A stretch of DNA of 64,000 bases from CBFDBF01 sp050304615 (GTDB lineage: Bacteria > Pseudomonadota > Gammaproteobacteria > Chromatiales > Chromatiaceae): the NCBI GenBank assembly GCA_050304615.1, contig JBNLDW010000011.1:508780-572779 (forward strand), in the 5' to 3' direction. The notes beneath the pieces are model-generated. The model ran no database searches, was not told the origin of the DNA, and saw nothing but the letters and a program-made list of their open reading frames with translations. A program made the position numbers and the translations under genes. Positions 36,643 to 45,380 of this stretch are shown one piece after another; position 1 is the first letter of the stretch, and each line of letters opens with the position of its first letter.

Positions 36643-37827
36643 ATGCAGCGTGCCAAAGTGGATGTTGCCATCTTTGGTGGAGGTATTACCGGATTATGGC
36701 TGTTGGCGCGTCTGCGTAGTGCCGGCTATTCCGTGGTCTTGTTGGAGAGCGGACGGCTGGGCGGTATTCAAACCAGCGCCTCCCAGGGAATCATCCATGG
36801 CGGTGCCAAATACGCACTAAACGGCAACCTGAGTGAATCGGCCCGCGCCATTGGTGCCATGCCCCGCGTGTGGCGTCAGTGCCTGGATGGTGCGGGTGAG
36901 CTTGATCTCACTGCTGTCAGGATGCTCTCTCCCCACCAGTATCTCTGGTCCAGCGATAGTCTGATATCAAAGGTGACGGGCTTCTTTGCCAGCAAGGCGA
37001 TGCGTAGTCGCATGGTGTCGGTGCAGGGGACGGAGCGGCCACAACTCTTCCAGCATCCAGCTTTTCACGGCACTCTTTATCAGCTGGATGAGCCAGTGCT
37101 GGATGTTGCCTCGCTGACAACAGAGCTAGTGAGGCAGCATGGAGAGTGTTGCTATCAGATATCCCCCGAAGAGATGCGGCTCGGGAGTGGTGCCGATGAG
37201 ACCGTCATTACCTTGGATGATGGAGTAGAGCTACTGGCACGGCAACTGGTTCTGGCTGCCGGTGCGGGTAACGGGGCACTGTTGGCGCAACTGGGGAGAA
37301 CGCACCCGGAGATGCAGTTGCGTCCCCTGCATATGGTCATAGCCCAGGGCGATATCCCGCCTCTCTATGCCCACTGTATCGGCAGTGGGACAACCCCACG
37401 TGTCACTATCACCAGTTACCCGTTGGCAGATGGCAGAATGGCATGGAATATAGGTGGTCAACTGGCTGAGAGTGGGGTGGAGCGTAGCGCAGCAGAGCAG
37501 ATTGCAGCGGCACAGCATGAACTGCAGCAACTGCTGCCCTGGCTCGATTACTCCAGTGTAAGCTGGGCCACTCTGCGGGTGGATCGTGCCGAGCCTAAGA
37601 TGGCTGGTGGGCGTCGCCCCGATAGTTGCTTCGTCCAGAGTGAGGGTGGCGTAATCACCGCGTGGCCGACCAAACTGGCCTTTGCCCCAAGGGTGGCAGA
37701 TGAGGTTATGGCAGCACTGCAGGTAGCGGGGATAGAGCCGGGCGATGGTGCTAGTGTAGAGCTGCATGGACTTAAACGGCCACCGCTGGCCAGGATGCCG
37801 TGGGAGGAGACAGAGTGCTGCAGTTAA
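36643..37827 (+). CDS. FAD-dependent oxidoreductase (DAO/glycerol-3-phosphate dehydrogenase-like)
   Basis: A 394-residue flavoprotein. The dinucleotide-binding motif is AIFGGGITGLWLLARL near residue 9, with SGRLGGIQTSASQGIIHGGAKYAL after it, the pattern of glycine oxidase/D-amino-acid oxidase and GlpD-like enzymes, and a C-terminal FAD contact region (ADGRMAWNIGGQL and TAWPTKLAFAP). The substrate is unknown. It overlaps the following aldo/keto reductase by 13 bases and sits between ugd and gmhA, so a role with a sugar alcohol or sugar acid of the cell surface is possible but not shown. Confidence 0.8.
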   Translation: MQRAKVDVAIFGGGITGLWLLARLRSAGYSVVLLESGRLGGIQTSASQGIIHGGAKYALNGNLSESARAIGAMPRVWRQCLDGAGELDLTAVRMLSPHQYLWSSDSLISKVTGFFASKAMRSRMVSVQGTERPQLFQHPAFHGTLYQLDEPVLDVASLTTELVRQHGECCYQISPEEMRLGSGADETVITLDDGVELLARQLVLAAGAGNGALLAQLGRTHPEMQLRPLHMVIAQGDIPPLYAHCIGSGTTPRVTITSYPLADGRMAWNIGGQLAESGVERSAAEQIAAAQHELQQLLPWLDYSSVSWATLRVDRAEPKMAGGRRPDSCFVQSEGGVITAWPTKLAFAPRVADEVMAALQVAGIEPGDGASVELHGLKRPPLARMPWEETECCS

Positions 37828-38597
37828 GACCCCTTGGTAGCACCGGTATAGAGGTCAGCCCGTTAGGTTTGGGCACGGTGAAGTTTGGCCGCAATGAGCA
37901 GGTAAAGTATCCCCACCCGTTTACCCTTCCGGATGATCGCGAGGTAGAGGGTCTTCTCTCCCTGGCGCTGGATCTGGGGATCAACCTGATCGATACCGCC
38001 CCCGCCTACGGCAGTAGCCAGGAGCGGCTGGGGCGGCTGCTACCTGGCCCCAGAGAGCAGTGGGTCATTGTCTCCAAGGTGGGTGAGTTCTTCACCCATG
38101 GGGTCTCCCGGTTTGATTTCTCTTTTGCCACCACCCAGCGGGTGGTCGAGGATAGCCTGCGGACGCTGGGAACCGATTATCTCGATGTGGTGCTGATCCA
38201 CTCTGATGGAGATGATCTGCGCATCCTAGAGCAGGAGGGGGCACTGGATGCCCTGCGGGAGCTTAAGGAACGTGGCCTGATTCGTGCCCACGGTATGTCC
38301 AGCAAGACGCTAGAGGGTGGCCTGCGGGCGGTTGAGGAGATGGATCTGGTTATGGTGGCCTGCAATCCAGACTACCGGGATGAGCTGCCGCTGTTGGCCG
38401 TGGCAGCGGAGCTAGACAAAGGGGTGCTGATCAAAAAAGGGCTGCAGAGCGGCCATATGCAGAGCGTGGAGGAGGCGATGCGGTTTGTGTTCTCTCAGCC
38501 CGGGGTCAGCAGTATGATTGTGGGGACCATTAACCCGAGGCATCTGGCGGACAATGCTAAATTGCTAGCCGATATACTGGATGGCCTGCTAGTATAA
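37815..38597 (+). CDS. Aldo/keto reductase
   Basis: A 260-residue (alpha/beta)8-barrel NADPH-type reductase. It begins LRPLGSTGIEVSPLGLGTVKFG, the usual AKR opening; NLIDTAPAYGSSQERLG holds the catalytic Asp and Tyr; VIVSKVGEF holds the Lys; DVVLIHSDG has His in the fourth catalytic position; and SSMIVGTINPRHLADN is the cofactor-binding end. GTG at 37815 has GGAGGAG five bases upstream and overlaps the preceding gene, so the oxidoreductase pair is translationally coupled. The substrate is not known. Confidence 0.87.
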   Translation: MLQLRPLGSTGIEVSPLGLGTVKFGRNEQVKYPHPFTLPDDREVEGLLSLALDLGINLIDTAPAYGSSQERLGRLLPGPREQWVIVSKVGEFFTHGVSRFDFSFATTQRVVEDSLRTLGTDYLDVVLIHSDGDDLRILEQEGALDALRELKERGLIRAHGMSSKTLEGGLRAVEEMDLVMVACNPDYRDELPLLAVAAELDKGVLIKKGLQSGHMQSVEEAMRFVFSQPGVSSMIVGTINPRHLADNAKLLADILDGLLV

Positions 38598-38645
38598 AAT
38601 ATAATTCTTGGCCTGTGTTTATCCGGATTCCGACAGTTACACACT

Positions 38646-39239
38646 ATGACTACGAAATATGCACAACTTCTAAAAGAGAGCCTGGAGGAGTCTATCCAGG
38701 CCAAGCAGCTCTTTTTGCAGCAGGAGCATGAACTGGCCAGCTTCGATGCGGCGGTGACGGCTGTAGTGCAGGCGTATCGCAGTGGTGGGCGTCTATATAT
38801 AGCCGGGAATGGTGGTTCGGCAGCAGATGCACAACATCTTGCAGCTGAGTTCGTCTGTCGCCTATCGCGGGATCGAGCCCCGCTGCCGGCCGAGGCGTTG
38901 ACCGTGGATAGCTCCACCCTCACCGCGATAGGCAATGATTACGGTTTTGCCAACATCTTCCAGCGCCAGGTGGCGGGTAAGATGCTGGAGGGAGATATAT
39001 TTCTCGGTATCTCTACCTCGGGTAACTCTGAGAATATTTGCCTTGCCTTCGAGCAGTGTCGGCAGATGGGTATTACCTCTATCCTTTTTACGGGAGGTGA
39101 TGGAGGTAAGGCTGCGGGGCTTGCTGACCATACCGTCAGGGCGAGCGGCAAGGTGGCCGGGATCATCCAGGAACAGCATATCGTATTCGCCCATGCACTC
39201 TGTGCCGCAGTTGAAGATGAACTGTTCTTTCCTCAATAG
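38646..39239 (+). CDS. gmhA: Phosphoheptose isomerase (SIS domain)
   Basis: A 197-residue SIS-domain protein. IAGNGGSAADAQHLAAEFVCRL near residue 57 is the sugar-phosphate-binding loop of GmhA, with later LGISTSGNSENI and the C-terminal EQHIVFAHALCAAVE with the active-site Glu and His. It converts sedoheptulose 7-phosphate to glycero-manno-heptose 7-phosphate, the substrate of the kinase domain of HldE. Length is normal. The related DiaA is less likely given the LPS core context and the neighbouring waaA. Confidence 0.9.
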   Translation: MTTKYAQLLKESLEESIQAKQLFLQQEHELASFDAAVTAVVQAYRSGGRLYIAGNGGSAADAQHLAAEFVCRLSRDRAPLPAEALTVDSSTLTAIGNDYGFANIFQRQVAGKMLEGDIFLGISTSGNSENICLAFEQCRQMGITSILFTGGDGGKAAGLADHTVRASGKVAGIIQEQHIVFAHALCAAVEDELFFPQ

Positions 39240-39281
39240 AGGAAGGGTGGTTACAGTGGAAAGGCAGCCGGCAGGGCAGTG

Positions 39282-40541
39282 ATGCGTCGGTATATCTACA
39301 CCCTGGTGCTCTATCTGGCACTGCCACTGGTTCTGCTGCGACTACTATGGCGCAGTCGACTAGCCCCTGGCTATAGGCAGCGCTGGGGCGAACGTTTTGG
39401 CCGTTTCCCCTCTCTCAATATTCAAGGTAGCATCTGGATTCACGCAGTCTCAGTGGGTGAGGTGCAGGCGGTCGAGCCGCTAGTGCGGCGTCTGATAGCG
39501 CTCCATCCGGACATCCCTATTGTGATCACCACCAGCACTCCTACCGGTTCCGATCGGGTGCGCAAGCTGTTCCATGATGCCGTCCATCATGTCTATTTCC
39601 CCTACGATCTGCCATTTGCCATCAAGGGTTTCCTGCGTCGATCCTCACCTCGGATGCTGTTGATGGTGGAGACTGAGATCTGGCCTAACCTCCTAGGCAT
39701 ATGTGCAGAGGCTGGTATTTTTACCCTGCTGGGAAATGCACGGCTGTCAGAAAAATCGGCCAGGGGGTACTCGCGAATGGGCATGTTTACCCGTAATACT
39801 TTACGGCGGATAGATCTGGTGGCGGCGCAGGGACAGACGGATGCAGATAGATTTATACAGCTGGGGGTGCCATCCAGTAAGGTGGTGATCACCGGCAGCA
39901 TAAAATTTGATATCCATATCCAGGCCAGCCTGCTTGAACGGGCATCCGTTTTACGAAGTCAGTGGGGAGATCGACCAATCTGGGTGGCAGCCAGCACCCA
40001 TGAAGGGGAGGAGAGTGAACTGTTGTTGGCCCATCATCGGATACGGGCTACCCTGCCAGAGGCGTTGTTGGTATTGGTACCGCGCCATCCAGAGCGGTTC
40101 GATCGGGTGGCAGATCTGTGCAAACAGTCGGGGTTTAGCGTGGTAAGGCGCTCATCCGGTGAGCCTGTAGCGGCAGATAGCGCGCTGTTTCTAGGAGACA
40201 GCATGGGCGAACTGCCGCTGTTTCTTGCTGCCGCCGATGCCGTTTTTGTAGGTGGTAGCCTGATCAGAAAGGGTGGGCAAAATCCTCTGGAGGCGGCCAC
40301 CCTGGGTAAGCCAGTGCTGTTTGGGCCGCATATGTTCAATTTTGCCGCCATCAGCGAGATGCTGCAGCAGCAGGATGCGGCGGCTATGATTGCCGATGAT
40401 GCGGATCTGGCCAAAGTTATGGTGCGGTGGTTGAGTGATGCCAGCGAACGCTCCCGCATAGGTGAAAATGGGCGCAGCATAGTAGAACAGAACCGCGGCG
40501 CTATGGAACGGCTTCTGGCCCTGGTAGAGCAGCAGCTGTAG
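39282..40541 (+). CDS. waaA: Kdo transferase (3-deoxy-D-manno-octulosonic acid transferase)
   Basis: A 419-residue GT30 enzyme with an N-terminal membrane anchor (YTLVLYLALPLVLLRLLW). The acceptor-domain motif IWIHAVSVGEVQAVEPL has the catalytic Glu; MLLMVETEIWPNLL and the C-terminal GGSLIRKGGQNPLEAATLGKPV are conserved for WaaA. It attaches Kdo to lipid IVA at the inner face of the inner membrane. ATG at 39282 is used; a GTG three bases earlier is possible. It closes the LPS core block. Confidence 0.95.
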   Translation: MRRYIYTLVLYLALPLVLLRLLWRSRLAPGYRQRWGERFGRFPSLNIQGSIWIHAVSVGEVQAVEPLVRRLIALHPDIPIVITTSTPTGSDRVRKLFHDAVHHVYFPYDLPFAIKGFLRRSSPRMLLMVETEIWPNLLGICAEAGIFTLLGNARLSEKSARGYSRMGMFTRNTLRRIDLVAAQGQTDADRFIQLGVPSSKVVITGSIKFDIHIQASLLERASVLRSQWGDRPIWVAASTHEGEESELLLAHHRIRATLPEALLVLVPRHPERFDRVADLCKQSGFSVVRRSSGEPVAADSALFLGDSMGELPLFLAAADAVFVGGSLIRKGGQNPLEAATLGKPVLFGPHMFNFAAISEMLQQQDAAAMIADDADLAKVMVRWLSDASERSRIGENGRSIVEQNRGAMERLLALVEQQL

Positions 40542-40596
40542 ATTTGGGCTAATAATTAATCGTGTCCTCTGCGACTTTCCCCGGCAAGTAGCGTGG

Positions 40597-40625
40597 TTGA
40601 AAAGTCGAGAGCAATCCTTTAGCTT
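40597..40625 (+). promoter_or_regulatory. Candidate sigma-70 promoter for thiC
   Basis: TTGAAA at 40597-40602 and TAGCTT at 40620-40625 are 17 bases apart. The -10 is poor (3 of 6), but transcription would begin just before the riboswitch, which is the expected arrangement. Confidence 0.4.
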
Positions 40626-40635
40626 AAGAGAATTC

Positions 40636-40737
40636 GCTAGGGGTGTCCGTGTGCCGCCTGCCCTTGCAGATAAATCGTGGCGCATGGGCTGAGATATACC
40701 CTTGAAACCTGATCCAGTTAATACTGGCGGAGGGAAG
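40636..40737 (+). ncRNA. TPP riboswitch (THI element)
   Basis: The conserved core is directly readable: GGGCTGAGA at 40686-40694, ACCCTTGAAACCTGATCCAG at 40698-40717 and the end GCGGAGGGAAG at 40727-40737. This is the thiamin pyrophosphate aptamer that controls thiamin genes. The closing helix strand at its 3' end contains the GGAGGGA that serves as the thiC ribosome-binding site, and no separate terminator follows, so ligand binding should block translation start rather than transcription. The GGGTGTCC at 40641-40648 begins the 5' half. Confidence 0.95.
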
Positions 40738-40740
40738 CTG

Positions 40741-42633
40741 ATGAGTAGTATCCAAGAGGAGCCTTTAAACCAGTCGCTAACACTGACGACAGAGGCTACC
40801 AGCCCCTATCCCGGTTCCAGCAAGATCTATATTGAGGGTTCACGCCCGGATATTCGCGTTCCCATGCGAGAGGTCATCCAGCATGATACCTCCTCAATTT
40901 TTGGGGTAGAAGAGAACCCCGCAATCCCTCTGTATGACACCTCTGGTCTCTATACCGATCCGGCGGCAGAGATTGATCTGCTCCGGGGGATGCCGAACCT
41001 GCGCGGCAGTTGGATTGAGGAGCGCCAGGATAGTGAGCAGTTGGCTGGCCCCAGCTCTGAGTATGGTCGCGAGAGGGCGGCTGATCATACTTTGGCCCCA
41101 TTCCGCTTTGCCCATATCAGAGCGCCGCAGCGTGCCAAGAGCGGCAGCAATATCACCCAGATGCACTATGCTCGCCGGGGGATTATTACGCCGGAGATGG
41201 AGTTTGTTGCTATCCGTGAGAATTGTCAGATAGAGAAGATGCGGGCCGATACGCGCTACGAGAAGTTGCTGCGCCAGCATCCCGGGCAATCCTTGGGCGC
41301 AAATATACCGGATGAGATCACTCCAGAGTTTGTTCGCCAGGAGATTGCAGCAGGGCGTGCCTTGATCCCGGCAAATATCAACCATCCGGAGCTTGAGCCG
41401 ATGATCATTGGGCGTAACTTCCGGGTGAAGATTAACACCAATATTGGCAATTCGGTTGTCACCTCATCTATTGCTGAGGAGGTGGAGAAGCTAGTCTGGT
41501 CATGTCGCTGGGGCGGGGATACTCTGATGGATCTATCTACCGGCAAGAACATCCATGAGACCAGGGAGTGGATCCTACGTAACAGCCCGGTACCAATAGG
41601 CACCGTCCCCATCTATCAGGCGCTGGAGAAGGTGGATGGCAGGGCTGAGGAGCTGACCTGGGAGATCATGCGTGACACCCTGATAGAGCAGGCAGAGCAG
41701 GGGGTGGACTATTTTACCATTCACGCTGGGCTGCTGCTCCGGCATATACCCATGACTGCAGATCGGGTTACCGGCATTGTCTCGCGTGGTGGAGCGATTC
41801 TCGCCAAGTGGTGTCTGGCCCACCACCAGGAAAATTTTCTGTACACCAATTTTGAAGAGATCTGCGAGATCATGAAGGCCTATGATGTTGCCTTCTCCCT
41901 CGGTGATGGCCTGCGTCCAGGCTCTATTGCTGATGCCAATGATGCCGCCCAGTTTGGCGAGCTAGAGACCCTGGGTGAGCTGACCAAGGTCGCTTGGGAG
42001 CATGACGTTCAGACCATGATAGAGGGTCCAGGCCACGTCCCAATGCAAATGATCAAGCAGAACATGACCAAGGAGCTGGAAGATTGCCACGAGGCTCCCT
42101 TCTATACCCTTGGCCCCCTGGTTACCGATATCTCTCCAGGTTATGACCACTTCAGCTCCGCTATAGGTGCCGCCCAGATCGGCCGGTATGGAACTGCCAT
42201 GCTATGTTACGTAACTCCTAAGGAGCATCTTGGTCTGCCTGATAAAAATGACGTGCGTGAGGGCATTATCACCTACCGTATAGCGGCACATGCCGTGGAT
42301 TTGGCCAAGGGGTTTCCCGGTGCCCAGGTTCAGGATAATGCTATGTCCAAGGCACGCTTTGAGTTTCGTTGGGAAGATCAATTCAATCTAGGTCTTGATC
42401 CAGATAGGGCGCGAGATTTTCATGACGAGACCATGCCGCATGATTCGGCCAAGGTGGCCCACTTCTGCTCAATGTGCGGGCCCCATTTTTGCTCTATGCG
42501 GATCACCCAAGAGGTGAGAGAGTATGCCAAAAACAGCGGTATTGATGATGTAGAGGCCGCCTTGGGGCAAGGTATGGTAGACAAGGCGCAAGAGTTTACT
42601 GCTAGTGGGGCAGAGATATATCGCAAGGCGTGA
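40741..42633 (+). CDS. thiC: Phosphomethylpyrimidine synthase
   Basis: A 630-residue radical-SAM enzyme that rearranges aminoimidazole ribotide into the HMP-phosphate pyrimidine of thiamin. The 4Fe-4S ligands are C-x2-C-x4-C in FCSMCGPHFCSM near residues 575-583 at the C terminus, as is peculiar to ThiC. Other landmarks are NIGNSVVTSS, STGKNIHETREWI and EGPGHVP. ATG at 40741 sits five bases after GGAGGGA within the riboswitch. It is a single-gene operon here; the other thi genes are elsewhere. Cofactor S-adenosylmethionine and reduced iron-sulfur cluster are needed in the cytoplasm. Confidence 0.97.
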   Translation: MSSIQEEPLNQSLTLTTEATSPYPGSSKIYIEGSRPDIRVPMREVIQHDTSSIFGVEENPAIPLYDTSGLYTDPAAEIDLLRGMPNLRGSWIEERQDSEQLAGPSSEYGRERAADHTLAPFRFAHIRAPQRAKSGSNITQMHYARRGIITPEMEFVAIRENCQIEKMRADTRYEKLLRQHPGQSLGANIPDEITPEFVRQEIAAGRALIPANINHPELEPMIIGRNFRVKINTNIGNSVVTSSIAEEVEKLVWSCRWGGDTLMDLSTGKNIHETREWILRNSPVPIGTVPIYQALEKVDGRAEELTWEIMRDTLIEQAEQGVDYFTIHAGLLLRHIPMTADRVTGIVSRGGAILAKWCLAHHQENFLYTNFEEICEIMKAYDVAFSLGDGLRPGSIADANDAAQFGELETLGELTKVAWEHDVQTMIEGPGHVPMQMIKQNMTKELEDCHEAPFYTLGPLVTDISPGYDHFSSAIGAAQIGRYGTAMLCYVTPKEHLGLPDKNDVREGIITYRIAAHAVDLAKGFPGAQVQDNAMSKARFEFRWEDQFNLGLDPDRARDFHDETMPHDSAKVAHFCSMCGPHFCSMRITQEVREYAKNSGIDDVEAALGQGMVDKAQEFTASGAEIYRKA

Positions 42634-42795
42634 TTATTGGGATGCCATCACTGCGTGAACCTACCCATTAAGTTTTTCCAGAATATGCCGCTAGCCTGAT
42701 TTCCTGGCCGGATTGCAGCGTTTATGGCTCTAATCAGCGCTTCCATGTGGTGCGGATGCCATAATCGGCTAGTACAAACAGAGAGTAATAGTAGT

Positions 42796-44517
42796 ATGGG
42801 CAAAGACAGCTGGGCATTGCACACCCGCGCAATTCTCTCTTCTATCGCAGATGGGGTGGTTACTACCAATCTGCAAGGACATGTTGAATACCTCAATCCA
42901 GCAGCGGAGGAGTTGACTGGATGGCGGCTGCAGCAGGCCAAAGGGCTGCCGCTGGAGGAGGTGCTGAATATTGTGGACGAAAGCTCCCGCACCCCGATTA
43001 TTGATCCAGTGCATAGATGTCTGAAGGATGGCTCCGTGATCCTGGGCGAAGAGCATAAACTGGTGTTGCTGCATCGTTCCGGCATTGGTACCTCTATCGA
43101 GGAGTCACTCGCACCAATCAGGGACGATTCCGGTGAAGTGATGGGTGTAGTGGTGGTATTTCGCGACATCAGTCATACCCGCAAGTTGGCATCTCAGATC
43201 AATTGGCAGGCTGGGCACGATCCGCTTACAGGATTGGTTAATCGCACTGTATTCGAGAAGCATCTAAATCGCCTGATTGAATCCGCACAGAAACAGAAGC
43301 AGGAACATAGCCTGCTGTATCTCGATCTTGATCAGTTCAAGATAGTAAATGACACCTGTGGTCATGTTGCAGGAGATGAGATGTTGCGCCAGATAGCGAT
43401 GCTGCTCTCCTCCCATGTGCGTGACACCGACACCTTGGCGCGTCTTGGCGGCGATGAGTTTGGGGTGTTGTTGGCGGGTTGTCCAACTAAAATAGCACTC
43501 AATGTAGCTAATGAGATGCGTGATTCAATCAATGCGTTTCGTTTTAATTGGGGAGAGCGAACATTCAGTATAGGGGTAAGTATTGGTGTGGTCCTGATCA
43601 GTGCTGAGAGTGAGAGTATGGAGCTGGTACTAAGCGCTGCAGATACCGCCTGCTACGCATCCAAAGATGGGGGGCGTGATCAGGTTCATCTGTTTCAAAA
43701 GGGTGCAGGGGAGGCGGCTCAGCGCCAGGGTGAGATGCAGTGGGCATCACGTATCCGTGAGTCTTTGGATAGTGACCGATTCGTCCTGGCGGCACAGACT
43801 ATTGTCCCGGTGCGACTTGGTGATGGGGGCTACCATTCGGAAATATTGGTCAGAATGGTAGACGATGACGGCAGTCTCATTCTACCTGGGGCCTTTATTC
43901 CAGCAGCAGAGCGCTTCAATCTAATGGCTTCCATTGACCGTTGGGTGGTGAAAAAAATCTTCCAGATCATTCAGGAACACCGGCAGATACTTATAGAGAA
44001 AGGGATTCAGTTCTCGGTTAACCTGTCAGGAGGGACGGTCTGTGACGCTGATTCCCTGGAATTTATCAGCAACGAGCTGGAGCGGATGGATATACCCACA
44101 GGGATGGTCTGTTTTGAGATCACAGAGACAGCAGCCATCTCTAACCTTGCCTCTGCGAACCATTTTATCCAGACCCTAAAGCAGTGTGGATGCCGCTTCT
44201 CCCTAGATGACTTTGGTAGCGGTCTGTCGTCGTTCGCCTATCTAAAGAATCTGCCGGTGGATTACCTCAAGATTGATGGTGCCTTTGTTAAGGATATGGC
44301 CGATGATCCCATCGACTATGCCATGGTGGAGTCGATTAACCAGATAGGCCATGTTATGGGTCTGGAGACAATTGCAGAGTTTGTGGAGAGTGATGCCATT
44401 ATGGGGCGGCTAAGAGATATTGGGGTGGATTATGCGCAAGGCTTCGGGATCGCGCGCCCCTGTCTGCTGCTGGATGAGAGTGGCGCAATAATGTTGGAGT
44501 GTTGTGACGGCAGATGA
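42796..44517 (+). CDS. PAS-GGDEF-EAL cyclic-di-GMP enzyme
   Basis: A 573-residue cytoplasmic signalling protein. A PAS domain (about 10-125; ILSSIADGVVTTNLQG and GVVVVFRDIS) leads into a GGDEF domain with intact RLGGDEF near residue 217 and an inhibitory site RDTD five residues before it, then an EAL domain. The EAL motif reads EILVR (ExLxR kept) and FSVNLSG, FEITETA, LDDFGSG, YLKIDG and YAQGFG supply the metal and catalytic residues, so both synthesis and breakdown of c-di-GMP look possible. ATG at 42796 is used; ATG at 42724 would add 24 residues without a clear ribosome-binding site. Confidence 0.88.
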   Translation: MGKDSWALHTRAILSSIADGVVTTNLQGHVEYLNPAAEELTGWRLQQAKGLPLEEVLNIVDESSRTPIIDPVHRCLKDGSVILGEEHKLVLLHRSGIGTSIEESLAPIRDDSGEVMGVVVVFRDISHTRKLASQINWQAGHDPLTGLVNRTVFEKHLNRLIESAQKQKQEHSLLYLDLDQFKIVNDTCGHVAGDEMLRQIAMLLSSHVRDTDTLARLGGDEFGVLLAGCPTKIALNVANEMRDSINAFRFNWGERTFSIGVSIGVVLISAESESMELVLSAADTACYASKDGGRDQVHLFQKGAGEAAQRQGEMQWASRIRESLDSDRFVLAAQTIVPVRLGDGGYHSEILVRMVDDDGSLILPGAFIPAAERFNLMASIDRWVVKKIFQIIQEHRQILIEKGIQFSVNLSGGTVCDADSLEFISNELERMDIPTGMVCFEITETAAISNLASANHFIQTLKQCGCRFSLDDFGSGLSSFAYLKNLPVDYLKIDGAFVKDMADDPIDYAMVESINQIGHVMGLETIAEFVESDAIMGRLRDIGVDYAQGFGIARPCLLLDESGAIMLECCDGR

Positions 44518-44717
44518 TAAATCTATATCTACGTGTGGCAGAATAACCACGCTGACTAGCCGGTTGATTGACAATTTTCTGGGATTTTATCTCTCTACTG
44601 GTGATAAAATTTGTAACAGAATCCTTAGATTCTTGTCATAAATATCAGTAACTGTATTGCTCAGCTGATGGTGTGTCGTTGGGCTGTGGATAACTCGTTG
44701 ATTGGAGAAGCTAAATT

Positions 44718-45038
44718 ATGAAGATGAAGTCTATAGCGATGATTGCCGGCAGTGCGCTGCTATCCCTGGGTCTAGTTGGGAACGCTGCGGCCGATGCCGC
44801 CTTGGCCCAGGCCAAGAACTGTATGGCTTGCCACCAGGTTGAGATGAAAGTGGTAGGACCGGCCTATAAGGAAGTGGCTGCTAAATATAAAGGAGATGCC
44901 AAGGCCGAGGCCATGCTGGTTGAGAAGGTACTGAAGGGTGGTAAAGGCACCTGGGGAGAGATCCCAATGCCACCTAACGAGGCCACAGTGAGCAAGGAAG
45001 AGGCCACTACCCTGGTTAAGTGGGTGCTGTCTCTGTAA
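44718..45038 (+). CDS. Small monohaem cytochrome c (c551/c552-like)
   Basis: A 106-residue secreted electron carrier. A signal peptide of about 25 residues (MKMKSIAMIAGSALLSLGLVG then ADA) precedes the haem site CMACH near residue 35; the distal Met is in EIPMPPN near residue 80, followed by EEATTLVKWVLSL, the C-terminal helix of class I cytochromes. It would carry electrons in the periplasm to a terminal oxidase or reductase. The 200-base leader has an AGAATC/GATTCT palindrome at 44619-44634 but no clear promoter. Together with the next three genes it forms a cytochrome island interrupted by an IS remnant. Confidence 0.92.
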   Translation: MKMKSIAMIAGSALLSLGLVGNAAADAALAQAKNCMACHQVEMKVVGPAYKEVAAKYKGDAKAEAMLVEKVLKGGKGTWGEIPMPPNEATVSKEEATTLVKWVLSL

Positions 45039-45047
45039 GTAATTTTC

Positions 45048-45103
45048 AGGAGTCTGTTGGGCTGTATGTTCGTTGCCAAGCAACGTTAAGCCGACAGGCT
45101 CCT
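45048..45103. repeat. Long inverted repeat / hairpin
   Basis: The left arm AGGAGTCTGTTGGGCT (45048-45063) pairs with AGCCGACAGGCTCCT (45089-45103) with two or three mismatches or wobbles, and an inner CGTTG/CAACG stem (45071-45085) caps the loop. It starts ten bases after the cytochrome stop. It has no T tract, so it is more likely a mobile-element end or an RNA-stabilising hairpin than a normal terminator. Similar AGCCTGTCGG-type arms are, from memory, common in dispersed repeats. Confidence 0.65.
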
Positions 45104-45129
45104 GGTTATTACCACCTCGAATTGAGGCT

Positions 45130-45266
45130 TTTCAGGCCGCAATTCCGTCACCACTCCTGGCCAGTGGTTCCTGGATCACGTTTATTCATCCATACAAGCA
45201 CGGCCTGCTTTCTTTAGGGCGTAAATCTGGTATCGTTTCTCCTCCTGGGTAAGTTGTGTAGCTCAT
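45130..45266 (-). pseudogene. Remnant of IS30-family transposase (N-terminal helix-turn-helix)
   Basis: On the minus strand an ATG at 45266 preceded by AAGAGGAG starts MSYT, and after a two-base deletion the frame reads QLTQEEKRYQIYALKKAG. This is the standard opening of IS30-type transposases (MSYTQLTQEERYQIYAL...). The frame then breaks by a stop and by small indels; about 60 bases on, RNCGLK in a shifted frame matches the RRN-GLRGY segment of the family. The rest of the element, including the DDE core, is missing. It is clearly dead and marks an old insertion plus deletion between two cytochrome genes. Confidence 0.8.
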
Positions 45267-45380
45267 CTATGCTCCTCTTACCAACGGATGGCTTTGTACC
45301 TAAAAGTCGAATTCAATACTATTTATGTGGGCTCAATGCCCTGTTTAGATTTGGTAACGTTCAGTAAAGAGGAAAAATCG

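Larger units (their letters stand above)
45039..45380 (+). other. Intergenic stretch with long hairpin and IS30 transposase remnant
   Basis: Between two cytochrome genes this 340-base gap holds an imperfect long inverted repeat (45048-45103) and, on the minus strand, the decayed N terminus of an IS30-type transposase (45130-45266). Only the last few dozen bases before the next gene look like its own leader, with AGAGGA at 45368-45373 as the ribosome-binding site. Confidence 0.7.

Noticed and set aside
40702..40740. In-frame TTG at 40702 as thiC start
   Set aside because: It lies inside the TPP aptamer core; ATG at 40741 has the ribosome-binding site and the family start.
44568..44573. TTGACA as -35 of the first cytochrome gene
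   Set aside because: No -10 hexamer is found 15-19 bases downstream.
45020..45217. 65-residue plus-strand frame after the first cytochrome
   Set aside because: It crosses the hairpin and the IS30 remnant in the wrong strand.
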